Part shown: piece by piece, positions 28,510 through 39,819 of the stretch
Position numbering within the stretch: position 1 is the stretch's first letter
Layout of the letters: every line of letters starts with the position of its first letter
Assembly (NCBI GenBank): GCA_039621445.1
Contig: CP154954.1
Location: 73,226,308-73,290,307, forward strand
Reading direction: 5' to 3'
From: Euglena gracilis
Lineage: Eukaryota; Euglenida; Euglenophyceae; Euglenales
DNA length: 64,000 nucleotides
Program-made: the position numbers and the translations under genes
The notes under the pieces: generated by a model
Database searches by the model: none
Told to the model about the DNA's origin: nothing
The model's input: only the letters and a program-made list of their open reading frames with translations

Positions 28510-29690
28510 TGCAGCGTGGACAGCCCCGTTCCGGATGGGACCTGCTTCACGATGCGTTTACCGCTCATGATACAGGAGTCCAGGCGATAGTGGCACTGCG
28601 CCGCATGGTGCGGCTGAATCAGCGTTCACGCCGCACAGTAGAAGTGGTGCGAGAGGCCTTCCTGTAGTCGTCAATCCACCGCCCCCAGTGGTTGGGTCAG
28701 CTGGCCACTGGTGTGTACGCCGTGTGGCGTACGTTACAGGCTCAGCCCTTCGCGGACCCGAATACGGTGGCCCAGAACACTGCCAGCATGCAGGCGCTGC
28801 AGCAGCTGCCGACGGCAACACAAAAGACGTTGCGACACACCGGCCGGTATGGTGGGACGCACAGAGGAGCCCATGGCAGCGCGGGTAGCAGCCGCTGCGC
28901 GCGACATCCTGGCCGCCCTGCAGAACCACCAAATCGTCCACTGGCTGGACAACTTCTGCTGGCTACGCTGGGGAACGGACCCGGCCACGCCGAACTTGAG
29001 CCAGAACGTCACTGCTTTCGGAACAGTGCAGGGTGCATGTCAATTGTAGCATGGAATGAAAACACCTGGTATAAACGATTCTCGGGTTAGGTTTGAATTA
29101 CTTCTCTGGACATGCTGATGAAGCGGAACACCGCTTGCTCTTTCAAGAAACTACTTTTTGACGACGATCTGTCTTTCCGCTATAAGACAGATATGATTGT
29201 GAAGGGTCATAACACACATAGTTTGCGCTGATGACGTTTTCTGCAGCTGGATAACTTGTTGCACCGCCAGGGAACGAGGACACGCTCCGTGACCTTCCTG
29301 GTGTCTCCAGGACATCCAGAGCTGAGCGAGCTCGTCGGCAACTTGGACGTCGTGGCGTCCTTGTGTTGCACAGCGTCGCTGCTGCTGCACCAAGCTGTGG
29401 GCCGCATACGACGGATGCAGCTGACGGAGACGACCATCAGGGCACCACTGGATGTGGCACGTACCGACATGCGGTCCCCGCAGTGGCGTCCTCTGTCACT
29501 GACAGCGCAGGTGGTGTCAGCCAACCTGGACCTGCTGCTGGTGCTCCAGACGGCCAGGTCCCTGCAGCACCTCACTTGTCGCCAGACGCCACTGTTGGTG
29601 GATGAGAACATCCACTACCAGTGCCTGCGGCTGCTGTACTCCGCGTCGGCATCACGGTACTACGTGTCGCGCTACCTGGCCGAAGAAGCA
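28510..29690 (+). pseudogene. GC-rich broken coding remnant with a probable intron, unknown family
   Basis: Protein-like plus-strand translation much richer in GC than its surroundings. Segment 1 (28,530-28,870) reads WDLLHDAFTAHDTGVQAIV, RTVEVVREAFL, an in-frame TAG, then WLGQLATGVYAVWRTLQ. A frame change near 28,850 leads into VAAAARDILAALQNHQIVHW and LDNFCWLRWGTDP. A GT at 29,026 and CAG at 29,244-29,246 would splice in phase 0 into LDNLLHRQGTRTRS and VTFLVSPGHPELSELVGNLD, open to about 29,695. The IVHWLDNF block recalls a D-N-F/Y block in some transposon proteins, but I cannot name the family. It could equally be a decayed host gene. Confidence 0.45.
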
Positions 29691-29691
29691 A

Positions 29692-30360
29692 AATCAAAGG
29701 AAATGTCTGGTGGCGCTAAACAAAGCCCTTGGAACGCCCTGTCTAACGGTATTTTTCCTTTCCCCATAAATTCCCAGCTAGTCCAAGTTGTGAACATTTT
29801 AATTCTCATTGTTTTGGCCTGTTTAAACTTTCGACTGTTTTTGGGCCATTTCTGGTCAAATAAAAATCGACAATTTGAAAATTTCTCCAAAGTGGTGCTC
29901 AATCGGGTCAAAGGGAAATCACTGGGGACCAAAGATAAAATTCTATGCCCATATTTCCCTGTATGGGCCGGGCCCCCAGGGCCATCAGCATGCCTCACCC
30001 AAATGCAGCCATTTCAGCCATTTTTTAGGCCGTCAAGAATTTTATACAGTCATTTTCCAGTAAATTTTGGCCAGCATCCGGCCCTTTGCCTGTCGACAAA
30101 ACCGAAAAATTTCCCGGCCCCCCTTCGATTCCCCTGGGTTCCAAACTGCAATCGCGCATTTTTAAGGATTTTCCGCAGAATTGCATGGAGCGATTGTTTC
30201 GCACCCCTCTGCCTCCATTTTCTGGGCCAAACTCGTTGCACCCTCCACTGAGCGACCCCTCCCTGGCAGTTGGTGCGACCCCCAAGAACGGTGGCTTTGA
30301 AGTGCGTCCTCGCTGCCCAAGCCTTAGGGTGCCGTCAAATTCCCAACTCTTTTTTCATTT
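29692..30360. repeat. Dispersed repeat, inverted relative of 33,733-34,090
   Basis: AAGCCCTTGGAACGCCCTGTCTA (first 20 bases shared) followed by CGGTATTTT and CCCAGCTAGTCC corresponds in reverse complement to 34,000-34,090. The rest of the stretch shows no gene. Confidence 0.5.
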
Positions 30361-31190
30361 TCAGTGCGGACACTTACCCTCCCCTTCGAGGATCCCTCCC
30401 CTTTGTGATTAGAAGCATGAAAATAATGCTTGGAACACGTTTCCAACCGGGAGACTTTAAAACAAGAAATGTGAAAAACTCATAACTCAAAAAATCATGA
30501 GGAAACAGTTACAATTATATATAATTATATACAGTTTGGTTCGATTAGAAATTTGTCAGGTGACCACCACACAAATTTCCTCCCACATTTAAAAGTTTGT
30601 GGTGTGTTTCACCTCGTTTTCGGTAATTTGAGTTTCAAAAAAAGAAAAAAAGAAAAATATACACCGATGAAAAGCCCGCAACACAGCTCAAAAAATAAGC
30701 ACTTTCGGAGTCTCTTCCTGTGTTCCCTTTCAAAGGGAGGTGTTCTCCATTCTGTTGCCGAATCAAATACCCCGCCACTAAATATTTGGCTGTGTCTAAA
30801 GCAGAGGGTTCTATATATTGACGGAGTTTTGCATGGTAAAAATGTGAAACAATGGACATGAATAAAAAATGGTTTTCAAGGTCCAAAAATATACAAAAAT
30901 CTTAAAATATCAAAGAAACGCGCTAAACGAGCAGAATAAATTAGGGCGATGAAATTCATTGATGTCCAGTCTTGTGCGGCAATTTGAACCTGCGTTTGCA
31001 CACTTTGGTTTAGGATGTACCGACTATTTATGTTAGAGCAGCATGGAACATACGGCGTCAGCCAGCCAGCCAGTCATTCAATCGAGGGGGGGTCAATTAA
31101 TCAAAAATAATCGATCTCCAAACAAAGCCAACATTTTCGGGCTCAAAGAAGACCTCAGGAAGGACATTTTCCTACATCAGGTATGCTAAA
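30361..31190. other. No gene recognised
   Basis: AT-rich. TATATAATTATATA near 30,515-30,530. Short frames only. Confidence 0.5.
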
Positions 31191-31269
31191 ATGGATGCAA
31201 GCATAAACAAATGCAAAGAAAAACACAGCTCCGAGCCATCATTTGCGAAACACTATTTCAATCAAAATG

Positions 31270-31701
31270 TCACACAACCTCCGCAGGAGCGGAGAGGGAC
31301 ATCAAACGAGGGATGTTCATGCGAACACACATCAGGGCTTTCACAGACGTGTCATCAAGAGAAGCTCGCAATTCACCGTGGAGCAAACTCTGTTTCGAAA
31401 AACTTCGTTCCACGGACGCCTCATATGGAGCCAAGCAAAAAATTGTGAGGCAAACCTTGGCCAAAATCGGCACATGCAATGCTATGCCCTCCCAAAATTG
31501 GATGGGCACCCCCACTCCCTTCCCGATTTCGGAAAACATCATGTCCTCCACCTTTTGGGATGGTTTCTTCATCTCCTCGTTGAGCTCCACCCGGGTGAAA
31601 CCCAACGGGATGCAAGGTCCAAATTGGGCCTTGAAAAGGGGGTCTTCGATGATCCTGTAGGCAAGGTTGACGGCTTGTTTTTTTTGAAACAAAAAAAACA
31701 T
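31270..31701 (-). pseudogene. hAT transposase C-terminal dimerisation domain
   Basis: 143-codon minus frame. Residues about 78-135 give ILAKVCLTIFCLAPYEASVERSFSK and onward (quoted in part: APYEASVERSFS, LRASLDDTSVKALMCVRMN), the hallmark hAT C-terminal block in which a Pro/Ser-x-ERxFS motif precedes an R-x-x-L and a conserved helix. The upstream part (YRIIEDPLFKAQFGPCIPLG) is less certain. The frame opens in an A/T-run region, so the domain is cut from the rest. It fits, in order, with transposase pieces at 35.0-35.5, 37.0-37.3 and 37.8-38.1 kb on the same strand. Confidence 0.72.
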
Positions 31702-32748
31702 GTTTTTTTAAAAAAAAATATGTTTTTTTAAAAAAAACAAAAAAAACGTCATGGAGGGTTTGGGTGAAAAAAATTTTTGAACGTTTTTTTAAAGCAAAAA
31801 GGTCATTTTTTATCTCTGCAGCTTCGCAGTCCGTAAAGGGTGATGGCTTTCACATGAACCATCATTTTAGTATTTTTGGATGAAGGGTCTGGAAAAACTA
31901 AAAAAAAACGTCACTTTGATGACCAAAAACATGACTTTAGAACTTTTTCCTCAAAAAATGGCCATTTCGCAAGGAAAAAGGTCAATTTTTGCTTTTTCAA
32001 AAAAAACATGTTTTTTTTGCGTTTTTTTTAAAAAAACATGTTTTTTTGTTTTTTTTAAAAAAAACAAAAAAAACGTCAACCCTGCCTGTAGGCGAGAGCA
32101 TTGCATGCCCAGATGGCACAACACAGTGGGGGTGTCTGCCCGCATCCCCCCGGCGTCCCCCCCACGCGTCCCCCCGCGTCCCACTTTGGAACCAAAATTT
32201 TTTTCTCGAGACAGCCAATTTTAGGAGGCCGATGCCTAATTTCAGGCAAATTTGAGGTTGGTGATTCCTAATTTGGTGTGGGTGATTCCTAACTTGCGGT
32301 GGGTGATTCCTGATTTGGGGTGGGTTTGTCCGAATTTGTTGTGTTAGAATCCTAATTTGGCCAAAATTTTCTCGCGGCAAATTCCTAATTTCACTGTCCC
32401 AAAAATGGCGTCTCCCCGCTTCCCCCCCGCGTCCCCCCCCGCGTCCCCCCCCGTCCCATACACCCCCAGTTCTTTGGATGAAAAGTGAGCCTTCACCCCT
32501 TCAGCCGTATTCCTTTTCAGCATTGCATTGGTGATCTTAGTCTAACCTAGAAAAGACCCAGATAGAAAACAAAAAAAAGACCCCATCTAACACCTTTCGG
32601 TCCGTGAGACATAAGCTGATGCTGCGATCTTAAGTGACTTATCCTTTTTGTCGTACCATGCCCCCCCTCCCCATCTAAAACCCCCCCTCGGGTGCAAAAA
32701 TCCCACGTTTTACGGCCATTGATCGGGGAGCTTTTATATCTCTAGACG
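31702..32748. repeat. A/T homopolymer-rich DNA and short tandem repeats
   Basis: Alternating A and T runs with ACATGTTTTTT (31,680-32,070). A ~23-bp repeat GGTGATTCCTAATTTG (32,255-32,360). GCGTCCCCCCC arrays (32,140-32,180 and 32,410-32,460). No gene. Confidence 0.6.
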
Positions 32749-33110
32749 CCCCCCCCCCCTTATTGTCCCACCGACCTCCCCCCGGAGGCCCGACCGGACA
32801 ATCCCCCCCCCCCTTTATTGTCCCCCCCCCTTTATTGTCCCTGGGCCCCGGCCGACGGGGGTTTTTTTTGGCCCGGCCAATGAAATTCCTTTGGTACCCC
32901 TTTATTGTCCCCCCCCCTTTATTGTCCGGTCGGGCCTCCCGGAGGCAGGTCGGTGGGACAATAAAGGGGGGGGGGGTGGTAAGGGGGGGGGGACAATAAG
33001 ACCGTACCAAAGGAATTTCATTGGCCGAGCCAAAAAAAACCCCCGTCGGCCGGGGCCGAGGGACAATAAGGGGGGGGGACAATAAGGGGGGGGTGGTAAG
33101 AGCAAAGCTT
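32749..33110. mobile_element. Fold-back element, ACAATAA family, copy 2 (compound)
   Basis: Repeated TTTATTGTCCC with C runs on the left and GGGACAATAA with G runs on the right. ACCAAAGGAATTTCATTGG occurs in both orientations (32,880 and 33,005). Arms extend to about 180 bp. No coding capacity. Confidence 0.65.
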
Positions 33111-33330
33111 ACCACCAGGGAAAAGGGTCCAACCCCCCCCCCCCCGCCCCCGCCCTACCCTGTAGACCGTGAAAACCGCGGATTATCACCATGATCCCGG
33201 CCCAGTTCCCAATTTTTTTTTCTTCAGTCGCAAGCGACTAGATTTCTAGTTTCCGAATCACCTGGATTTGACCCCCAACTCCCCGCCAGGCCCGAGTTCC
33301 TTCACGCGCGAAGGGGTCCAAACTGGGTGT

Positions 33331-33720
33331 GGAGGCCCAAAACATCGTTTCGGGCAAAAAAATTTTCCATTTTTTCGACTTTTTTTGACCCGAAAACGAC
33401 CCCAAGTCAATGGGTTGGCGGCCCAGAACAGGGCGCTGGCGGGTCGAAAAACGCTCGTTTTCGGCCCAAAAAAACACGTTTTCCGGGTCTGGGAGGCCCA
33501 AAAACATCGTTTCGGGCAAAAAAAGTTTTCGATTTCTTTTAACTTTTTTGACCCGAAAACGACCAAAGTCAATGGTTGGCGGCCCAGAACGGGGCACTGG
33601 TGGGTCAAAAAACGCTCATTTTCGGCTCAAAAACAGTTTTTCCGGGTCCGGGAGGCCAAAAAACATCGTTTCGGGCGAATTTTTTTTTCGATTTTTTTGA
33701 CTTTTTTTTGGCCGAAAACG
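33331..33720. repeat. ~160-bp tandem repeat
   Basis: GGAGGCCCAAAA(A)CATCGTTTCGGGC starts at about 33,331, 33,490 and 33,651, each followed by TTTTTTGACCCGAAAACGACC and GGCGGCCCAGAAC. Open frames here follow the repeat and are not genes. Confidence 0.75.
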
Positions 33721-33732
33721 GTCAAAAAGTCG

Positions 33733-34095
33733 GACAGTGGAAAAAGTGTACAAAATGGCCTAAATTGACCGAAAAACAGCCGTTCTCGGGCTAGGCGGTG
33801 AGTTGCGGGGAAACCAAAATGCCAGTAGATAGAGCGTTCCAAGGGCTTCAATTTAGGTCTCCGGAGATTTCTTTGAGTTTGCTTCATTTTCGAGAAATTT
33901 TGACCCCCCACCCCCCAAAAACGGAAGTCGGACAGTGGGAAAAGTGTACAGAACGGCCATATTGGCCGAAAAACGGCCGTATCTCGGGCTAGGCGAGGAG
34001 TTGCTGGGAAATCAAAATACCGGTAGATAGGGCGTTCCAAGGGCTTCAATTTAGGTCTCCGGACATTTCCATTGATTTTGGCTTCATTTTGGAGA
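33733..34095. repeat. ~195-bp tandem duplication
   Basis: GTCGGACAGTGG(G/A)AAAAGTGTAC at about 33,729 and 33,928. Both units include GATAG(A/G)GCGTTCCAAGGGC and GTCTCCGGA. Related in inverse to 29,692. Confidence 0.65.
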
Positions 34096-34496
34096 TAATT
34101 TCAAATCCCGAAATAGCAGAGTCCAAAGGGCTCACTCATCCGGGGGGGGGGGGGCGATCCCACGTTTCTGGCACAAAACCCTTCCATTTCAGTCAAAAGA
34201 GCTCAATGGAGTGGGCCGGTTTATATGGGGGGGTCAATGAAGGGGTGGGTGCGCGCTCATTAAGAGCTCAGCACTATTCAAGACCTGGTCTTACATGGGG
34301 GGGGGGCATGGTATTCCCATGATACTTCAATTTTCCAGCAGTTTCACGTCAACTTTCGGAACACACTTGACAAATACCATGTCATTTCAATACCAGTCAG
34401 GGGGTCATCCTTGACTCGTGAGTCGAAAAGAGTTGTAAACAACTCCTCCAGAAGGGGAGTGATTCAGGGGTGCCTCTGGAGGTTAGCTAACCAAGG

Positions 34497-34934
34497 GAGG
34501 TTAGGCAGTACGGGGGTGGGGCTGCGGACCCCCTCGGTGAACTTCACCGGTGAACGTTCACCGGGGGGGGGAGGGGGGGGTGCTTTCGGCGGTGAAGTTC
34601 ACCGGTGAACTTCACCGGTGAACTTCACTGTTTTGATGGTTGGGGGTGAAATTTTCATGGGTGAAATTTTGCTCCTTTCCTCTCAAAATGGTCATTTTGA
34701 GGTTCATGCATCATGGAATTTTATCGAAATTTCCGAAAACTTGCCCAAAATGTCATTTTTGGGCCATTTTTGGTCAAAAAGTGCTGTCTTGGTGAAGTTC
34801 ACCGGTGAAGTTTACCGATGGGTTAGGCAGAGGGGGGGGGAGGGGGTCCGGGACCCCCCGGTGAACTTTCAAACGGTGAACTTCACCATAGGGGGGGAGG
34901 GGGGTCAAAAGACCAAAGTCTACTGCCTGATCTC
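34497..34934. mobile_element. MITE-like TIR element, copy B
   Basis: Begins GAGGTTAGGCAGTA and ends TACTGCCTGATCTC. The 14-bp ends match as an inverted repeat at 12 positions. CAAGG flanks both sides (34,492-34,496 and 34,935-34,939). Internal GGTGAACTTCACC palindromes and sequence as in copy A. Confidence 0.75.
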
Positions 34935-34947
34935 CAAGGTGCTAACC

Positions 34948-35474
34948 TCAAAAACTACCCCAAGCGCCCACTGAACTAACCAGGGGAATGGGCAAGGGAG
35001 GGAAACCTTGATTTTGACTTGGGTTTGTTAATTTTGATGCAATGTGCAGAAATTTAGGTGAGAGAGGTTCAGTGAAATTCTTGGTGTTGTCCTGGTCAAA
35101 TTTGCTCCTGCAAACCTGGGGTCCAAAATATTTGCCAAAAGAAAGAGTGGGCATTCCAAAGCTTGTTTGCTTCTCTGCAAAGCAACATTGCACCCACTTA
35201 CCATGACCCCCCCCCCAAACTCCGGGGTTCGGCCAACGTCTGGCCGACATGGATGAAATTTTTCGAATTTCTTTCGGGTCCTCTGAAGGAGTTCAACCCA
35301 GATTTCAACGGCCTCAGCTAGAGTTGTATGCCTCCTTTGCATGAGATTCAAAGCATTAGCAATGGGATCAAACAAAGCAAGGACGCAACTTCGGTCGATT
35401 TCTGCATTCTCCAAATGTCTGGCAAGGTCAGACCAATGTCTGCAATGAAGTGCTTGAAACACCTCATTGGTCAA
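34948..35474 (-). pseudogene. hAT transposase central region
   Basis: 148-codon minus frame (35,028-35,474) plus a short continuation. Reads HWSDLARHLENAE, LFDPIANALNLMQRRHTTLA, EAVEIWVELL and FLLANILDPRFAG. The P-I-x-x-A-L-x-x-x-Q, W-x-x-L and LDPRF patterns are those of the hAT RNase H-fold core before the C-terminal dimerisation block. The C-terminal block itself lies 3.3 kb away, beyond MITE copy B and the fold-back elements, so the gene has been expanded by later insertions. Confidence 0.65.
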
Positions 35475-35791
35475 ACCTGGAAATACTTATAGCAGTGACT
35501 CCCCGCGGGGGGGGGGGTCGGATGGGGTGCTCTGAGGTGCTTGCCCCTAGCACCCCCCCCCCTGTGGGGTAGGCACCCGCCTAAACAAAAGCCTGATCTG
35601 GACACACTGTGCAGTGCACTTTTCAAAAAAAGAAATTTGGGTCTTTTTGTTTCTCAAATATCTAACTCTTTCTGCTTTGTGGGGTCACAAGGCACCATGG
35701 GCACTGTTCATGCGAGCAAAAATGATTGGAGCTGCCTCCTCCAGCAGCGGGCAAAACATGTGGAACCACCAACAACGTGCGCGTGGCCGTT
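35475..35791. other. Non-coding, with a possible decayed relative of the hAT-type MITE
   Basis: GGGGTAGGCACCCG followed by AAAGCCTG (35,570-35,614) resembles the inside-to-end part of the 99-bp element at 49,955. The left end is not recognised. Confidence 0.3.
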
Positions 35792-35944
35792 TCAATTTTG
35801 GAAGGGCAGGCCGGGGTGGGCACCGGCTTCGATGTACTGCGCCTCGTCGTAGGCCGTGGCGTTGGCGGAGCGGATGCAGACCAGGCTGCGGTAGCTGCGC
35901 TCCAGCAGCGCCCACACGAGTCCCGAGAAATGTGACCGGCCCAT
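35792..35944 (-). pseudogene. Orphan 50-codon exon-like frame, weak resemblance to a response-regulator receiver domain end
   Basis: ATG at 35,944 to TGA at 35,792, GC-rich and clearly protein-like. The stretch SLVCIRSANATAYDEAQY followed by IEAGAHPGLPF parallels the beta-4 to beta-5 part of receiver domains (I-x-L/R-[ST]-A-N-A ... E-A-G-A ... KP), with the conserved Lys absent. A CAG preceded by a long pyrimidine tract lies just upstream on this strand (about 35,959-35,971), so it could instead be an internal exon. No phosphate-acceptor part is nearby. Low certainty. Confidence 0.35.
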
Positions 35945-35976
35945 GGCCCCAGACGGTAGCCTGGGGGGGGGGGGGT

Positions 35977-36020
35977 TCTGGGAGTCGATCGACTGGGTCG
36001 ATCGACAAGGTCGATCGACT
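35977..36020. repeat. Three GTCGATCGAC palindromes in 44 bp
   Basis: GTCGATCGAC occurs at about 35,984, 35,996 and 36,009, each separated by 2-3 bases. Self-complementary. Confidence 0.7.
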
Positions 36021-37030
36021 ACCCCTTAGATGGCGCTACGAGGCATGATCGAAAATCAGCGGTCCCCAAAAAATGGCCACTTTTTCGAGGCGTCGGTGTG
36101 GGGCCTCGGCTCCGCGCGAAGTTTTTTCACGGCTCACCCAGGGCTGGTGCTGTGCGCTGGCTCGGCGTTCCCACCACGCGTGGGTTTGCGGCGGTGCCAC
36201 CGCGGCCCTGGTTTGAGTGCGGGTCCCAACGCTGCCCAATGTCAATTTCCGTAGAGGGGGTAAAACACTTTTCTTCCCCCCATGAACTTTGCTCCAAAAG
36301 ACTTTTTGGAGTGCCGAACCCCCCCCTTTTTTGAAATTGGTCGGGGCCTCGGACAGGTTGGGGCCAACGAGCCAAAGTTGCAGGGGCGGGCGTCAAAGTT
36401 GATGTGCGCCTTCATTTTCTCTGTGGGTGTCAACAGGTGAAGGCCCACTTGTCACATTGGTTCAAAACGAAGAATGGTTTTTTTGGCAGCACATACCTTT
36501 TTGTTCCCACTGCCCGTTTTGCAAGCCCCTATTTGCAGGGTGCCTTTGAAATTTAGGAAACACGGTTCCAAATTTTTTGATAGATCCCGTAGTCAAGGAA
36601 CTAGTGTTCTACTTCATTCATGGGGGGGCTTTTGAAGAAATGGGTGTAGCAATGGAAAGCGACTAGCCTTGAATTGCAAATGATCTTGATGTGGCCCCAT
36701 TTCCAATGTTTGCGAAGGTCACATTTCCTGTTTGGCTTTTGAATAATCGGGACAATGGTTGGGAAGTTTTGGGAAGGCCCATTGATTTCCTCATTTTCTG
36801 CTTTTTTCATGGGGTTTGCCATCGGATGAAGCACCTTTTTTGTTGTTTTCATTGGCACAGTGATACATCACACACATGAGAAGTGCATGTGATAGAAGGT
36901 CATTGCAACCCAAGGCCTGCAACTGTTTCCCCTCTCGCACCTTCAGGATTTGCATTCAGGGTAAAGTTGCCATTTGCAAAGCGCCAAATGAATTTTTTTT
37001 ATGCTGCGAGGGATTGTGAAGTTCGAGGGT
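36021..37030. other. No gene recognised
   Basis: Short frames on both strands without domains. A minus frame 36,601-36,858 may be a further hAT remnant by position only. Confidence 0.45.
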
Positions 37031-37035
37031 CAGCT

Positions 37036-37332
37036 TTTGGGAGGGCCAAAATTGGGTTGTGGTGCCAGCTGCAGTAGCAACAACTGGGTTGGGATTAGAG
37101 GTGTTGATCCAGCCACATTTTTATTTCGGGTATCCCATTGCTTGCCAAGGGTGGCATTTCTCACGCCAAGAAACATCAAAATACAATGATTTTCCACGAT
37201 GGGGAGGCGTTGGTACGCACAGTGACACAAGCACCCAAGACATACATCCGCAAAAAGTTTGTTGCTGTGAAATGTTAGTTGTGCAATGTTAAACCAAGAA
37301 ACCACTTGCTTTGGGCCTATTTTCAATTGCAA
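37036..37332 (-). pseudogene. Possible hAT transposase N-terminal core fragment
   Basis: Minus frame beginning KQVVSWFNIAQLTFHSNKLF then YQRLPIVENHCI. hAT proteins have W/F-F-x-x-x-x-(I/L)-x-F-x-x-(V/N)-x-x-x-x-F followed by a Y-x-x-P motif after the BED finger; the match is loose. Its position between the BED-like and central pieces supports the assignment. Confidence 0.3.
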
Positions 37333-37439
37333 CCATGCATGTGAATCGACTGGAAGCTGCGTCCCAGAGGGGTGGCCAGCCTAAAACTGACTCCAGGAAG
37401 TATTCTAACATCAATTTTCTTCTATCCTTTTCGCCATTG

Positions 37440-37840
37440 TCTTTCTTAAATCTCAAGCCACCTCAGGAGGGGGGGGGAGGGCTTTTGTACTTTGGTCATT
37501 CCACACCACCCAATCAGACCAGACCACTTTTTGGACCCGAAAATCACCGATTTCAGGACGCGCACCGCCCTTCTCGTGATGGGATGCAACATCGTGGATG
37601 CTGCCTCCCGATTACCTCCAAAGTGGCATACTTACCCTGTGCCCCCCCGTGCCCCCCCCCCCCCCCCCGTGACCCCCCCGTGACCCGCACCACCCCCCTT
37701 GAATTGCTTGTTTTCCACCATGGAGAACGGAGAAGGCCGAATTTGTGGGGTATACAAACCGACCAACTTGCTTTCCAAATTTGTCCGCCTGAGGCCGAAA
37801 AGAAATCGATGATAAGTTAAAAAAACACGTGGCACCTGAA
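37440..37840. other. Non-coding with C-run array
   Basis: GTGCCCCCCC and GTGACCCCCCC repeats at 37,638-37,690. No gene. Confidence 0.5.
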
Positions 37841-38115
37841 TGTTAGCTGCTCCAAATGTCAACACCGTCTGCACCCTTGGCTTCTTCCCTTTGGGGTCGT
37901 CTGACGGAGCCTCCCACAAATTCATTTCTTGCAGCTTTTCACATCCATTTGTATGTGCCCTCCACAGGTCTGTCACGCCTTTAAGATGCGAGGGGAAAAC
38001 CCTGAATATGTTCAAAGCACACCTGACACAACTTGGTTGCAGCCTTTGCAAGTGCCAACATGATATGACTTCCCATCTTGCTTTTCGCAAAACACCTCCA
38101 AACGATATCTTCATG
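37838..38115 (-). pseudogene. BED-type zinc finger of a hAT-like transposase (frameshifted)
   Basis: Across two minus frames: KLCQVCFEHIQ (C-x2-C) then KGVTDLWRAHTNGCEKL (L-W-x-x-H-x4-C). C2HC with an L-W-x-x-H block is the BED finger found at the N-terminus of many hAT transposases. It lies upstream, in transcription order, of the other hAT fragments, which is where BED belongs. An indel near 37,985 splits the finger. Confidence 0.5.
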
Positions 38116-38199
38116 GCGACCAGGCATCAGAAAATGTTTGTTAGTGAGAGAACACCTTTCTTCCTCTTGGAAAATTTCCAAAAAAAATTATTCCCCGAA

Positions 38200-39540
38200 C
38201 CCCCGTTGGCGTTTTTTTTTGGTTTTTTTTAAAAAAAACACACCACCGTTTTTTGTTTTTTTGTTTTTATTGCCAGATTTGACCCCACCTCCAGCCGCTC
38301 TGTCCTCCACCCGCTTCCACGCGGTTTGAAATTGTCCTTTGGGTGTGTATGTGTATGAATGGATGTTCCTCCTGTTGGTACATCCAGAGTTTCAAAGCCT
38401 CAGCGAGACCAACTCCGTCCGTTGAAAGTGAAAGTGAAAGTTGAAAGTTTTTTTGTGGCCGGGTCAAATTTTGGGTCAGGAAATCAATTTTTATTTGTGC
38501 ACAACTGGCAGTTTTTCGGGCATTTGCAGTTTAAAGTTTAAGGTGCCCCAAATTTCCCAGCCTCTGAGGACCCCTGGGTGCCTTTAATCGACTCCCTGCT
38601 TGAATGTGCATTCATTTTTTTTCTGGCACACCCTGCCCCCTCCCCATTTGCCCCAATCCCGACCATCGCAGAGTCCACTACTCCGTCCACCCCCCCGGTA
38701 ACCCAGTTCCAGAGCCCAACACCTGAAGGTTCCGAAGCTCTGAGCTGTTTATTTTTCCCACCCAGTCGGAAAATTTTGGTTTCCAAAATTTTAGCTTGTT
38801 GTGTGCAGAGCACTTTTGAGGGGCTCAATCTCGGGTTGGAGGGGGAATCGAGGAAAATGAGGGACCTTTTTTTGATGGGTATTTCACAGGCTACAACATG
38901 GCATGTCGGCACGCAGCTGAAGTTACGGCTGCTGCAAAAACCACAAAAAATGACACCATGCAAAAAAACTTGAAATGGTGCCATTTGAATGTCTGTGAAA
39001 CGTAGTGTAGTCTTTGTGAGAAGGACAAATGGGAAACTCATTTTTAGTGGCGGTGCCGGAAACTCATTTTTAGTGGCGGTGCCTATTCAACAATCTCGCC
39101 TCAGTTTTGTTTCTGATGTCCACGACCTTTGAAGATGTATCCATAGAATCAAAGCCTGTGGTGCACACCTTGGTTCTGAAGATGCGCAATGACTCAAAAC
39201 TTCCGGAGGGGTGCAAGGCAGGTTCACGTGAAGCTTCTCCTCGAGGAGCACCATCATCCCCACACTTGACATCCCCAGATGACAAGAGATCACCGGTATG
39301 CAAGCCATCCTATTTTTTTTTGGTAAACAAATTTTTCCTTCCCATCTCTCGATGACTTTGCTCAAAGGTCCTTCAGCTGACCTTCCAAGACCACCGGACA
39401 GTTGGCATAAAAACAAAGTTTGGATGAGAAAATCTGAGGCGTCGTTCAGGTTTAAGTTTCGTTGGTGCGGGGTCGTGCTATATGTCGGTGCACAACCAAT
39501 GCACCGAGTCTTGGATGACATTTGGGTGTTTCTAAGGGGG
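38200..39540. other. No gene recognised
   Basis: Opposed T and A runs at 38,208-38,262. A short tandem duplication AACTCATTTTTAGTGGCGGTGCC at 39,034-39,080 (words quoted in part; period ~26 bp). Frames without domains. Confidence 0.45.
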
Positions 39541-39552
39541 TGTCTCCCCCGC

Positions 39553-39583
<31 letters not shown>

Positions 39584-39600
39584 GCGTCCCCATTTTGACC
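39540..39600. repeat. GCGTCC C-run array
   Basis: GCGTCC, more than 25 C, GCGTCC. The same motif family occurs at 32,140, 32,410 and 40,768-40,826 (the last alternates C runs with CGCGTCC and ends CATACACCCCC, like 32,457). Confidence 0.7.
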
Positions 39601-39819
39601 CGTTTTTTTTGTCCCTCAGAAATCCAGTTTGCGATGTCGAGACATGTCCGTTCGGCAGAAGAAGGAAAAAGAATGGAGGAAGAACAAATGCGGGTTGTCT
39701 GAGGACCAATTGAAGCATTTGTTCTCCATCTTGGGGGCTCAACCAGACAAGGGGGACCCTGTATTCCCCATCCGCAAGGCCGACTTACTTCTTGACCAAA
39801 AAATTCCTTGGGGCCATAC

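Noticed and set aside
37632-37690. Gly-rich minus-strand protein end (GGGAGHGGVTGGGGG)
   Set aside because: Translation of a C-run array; not a real extension of the BED-finger frame.
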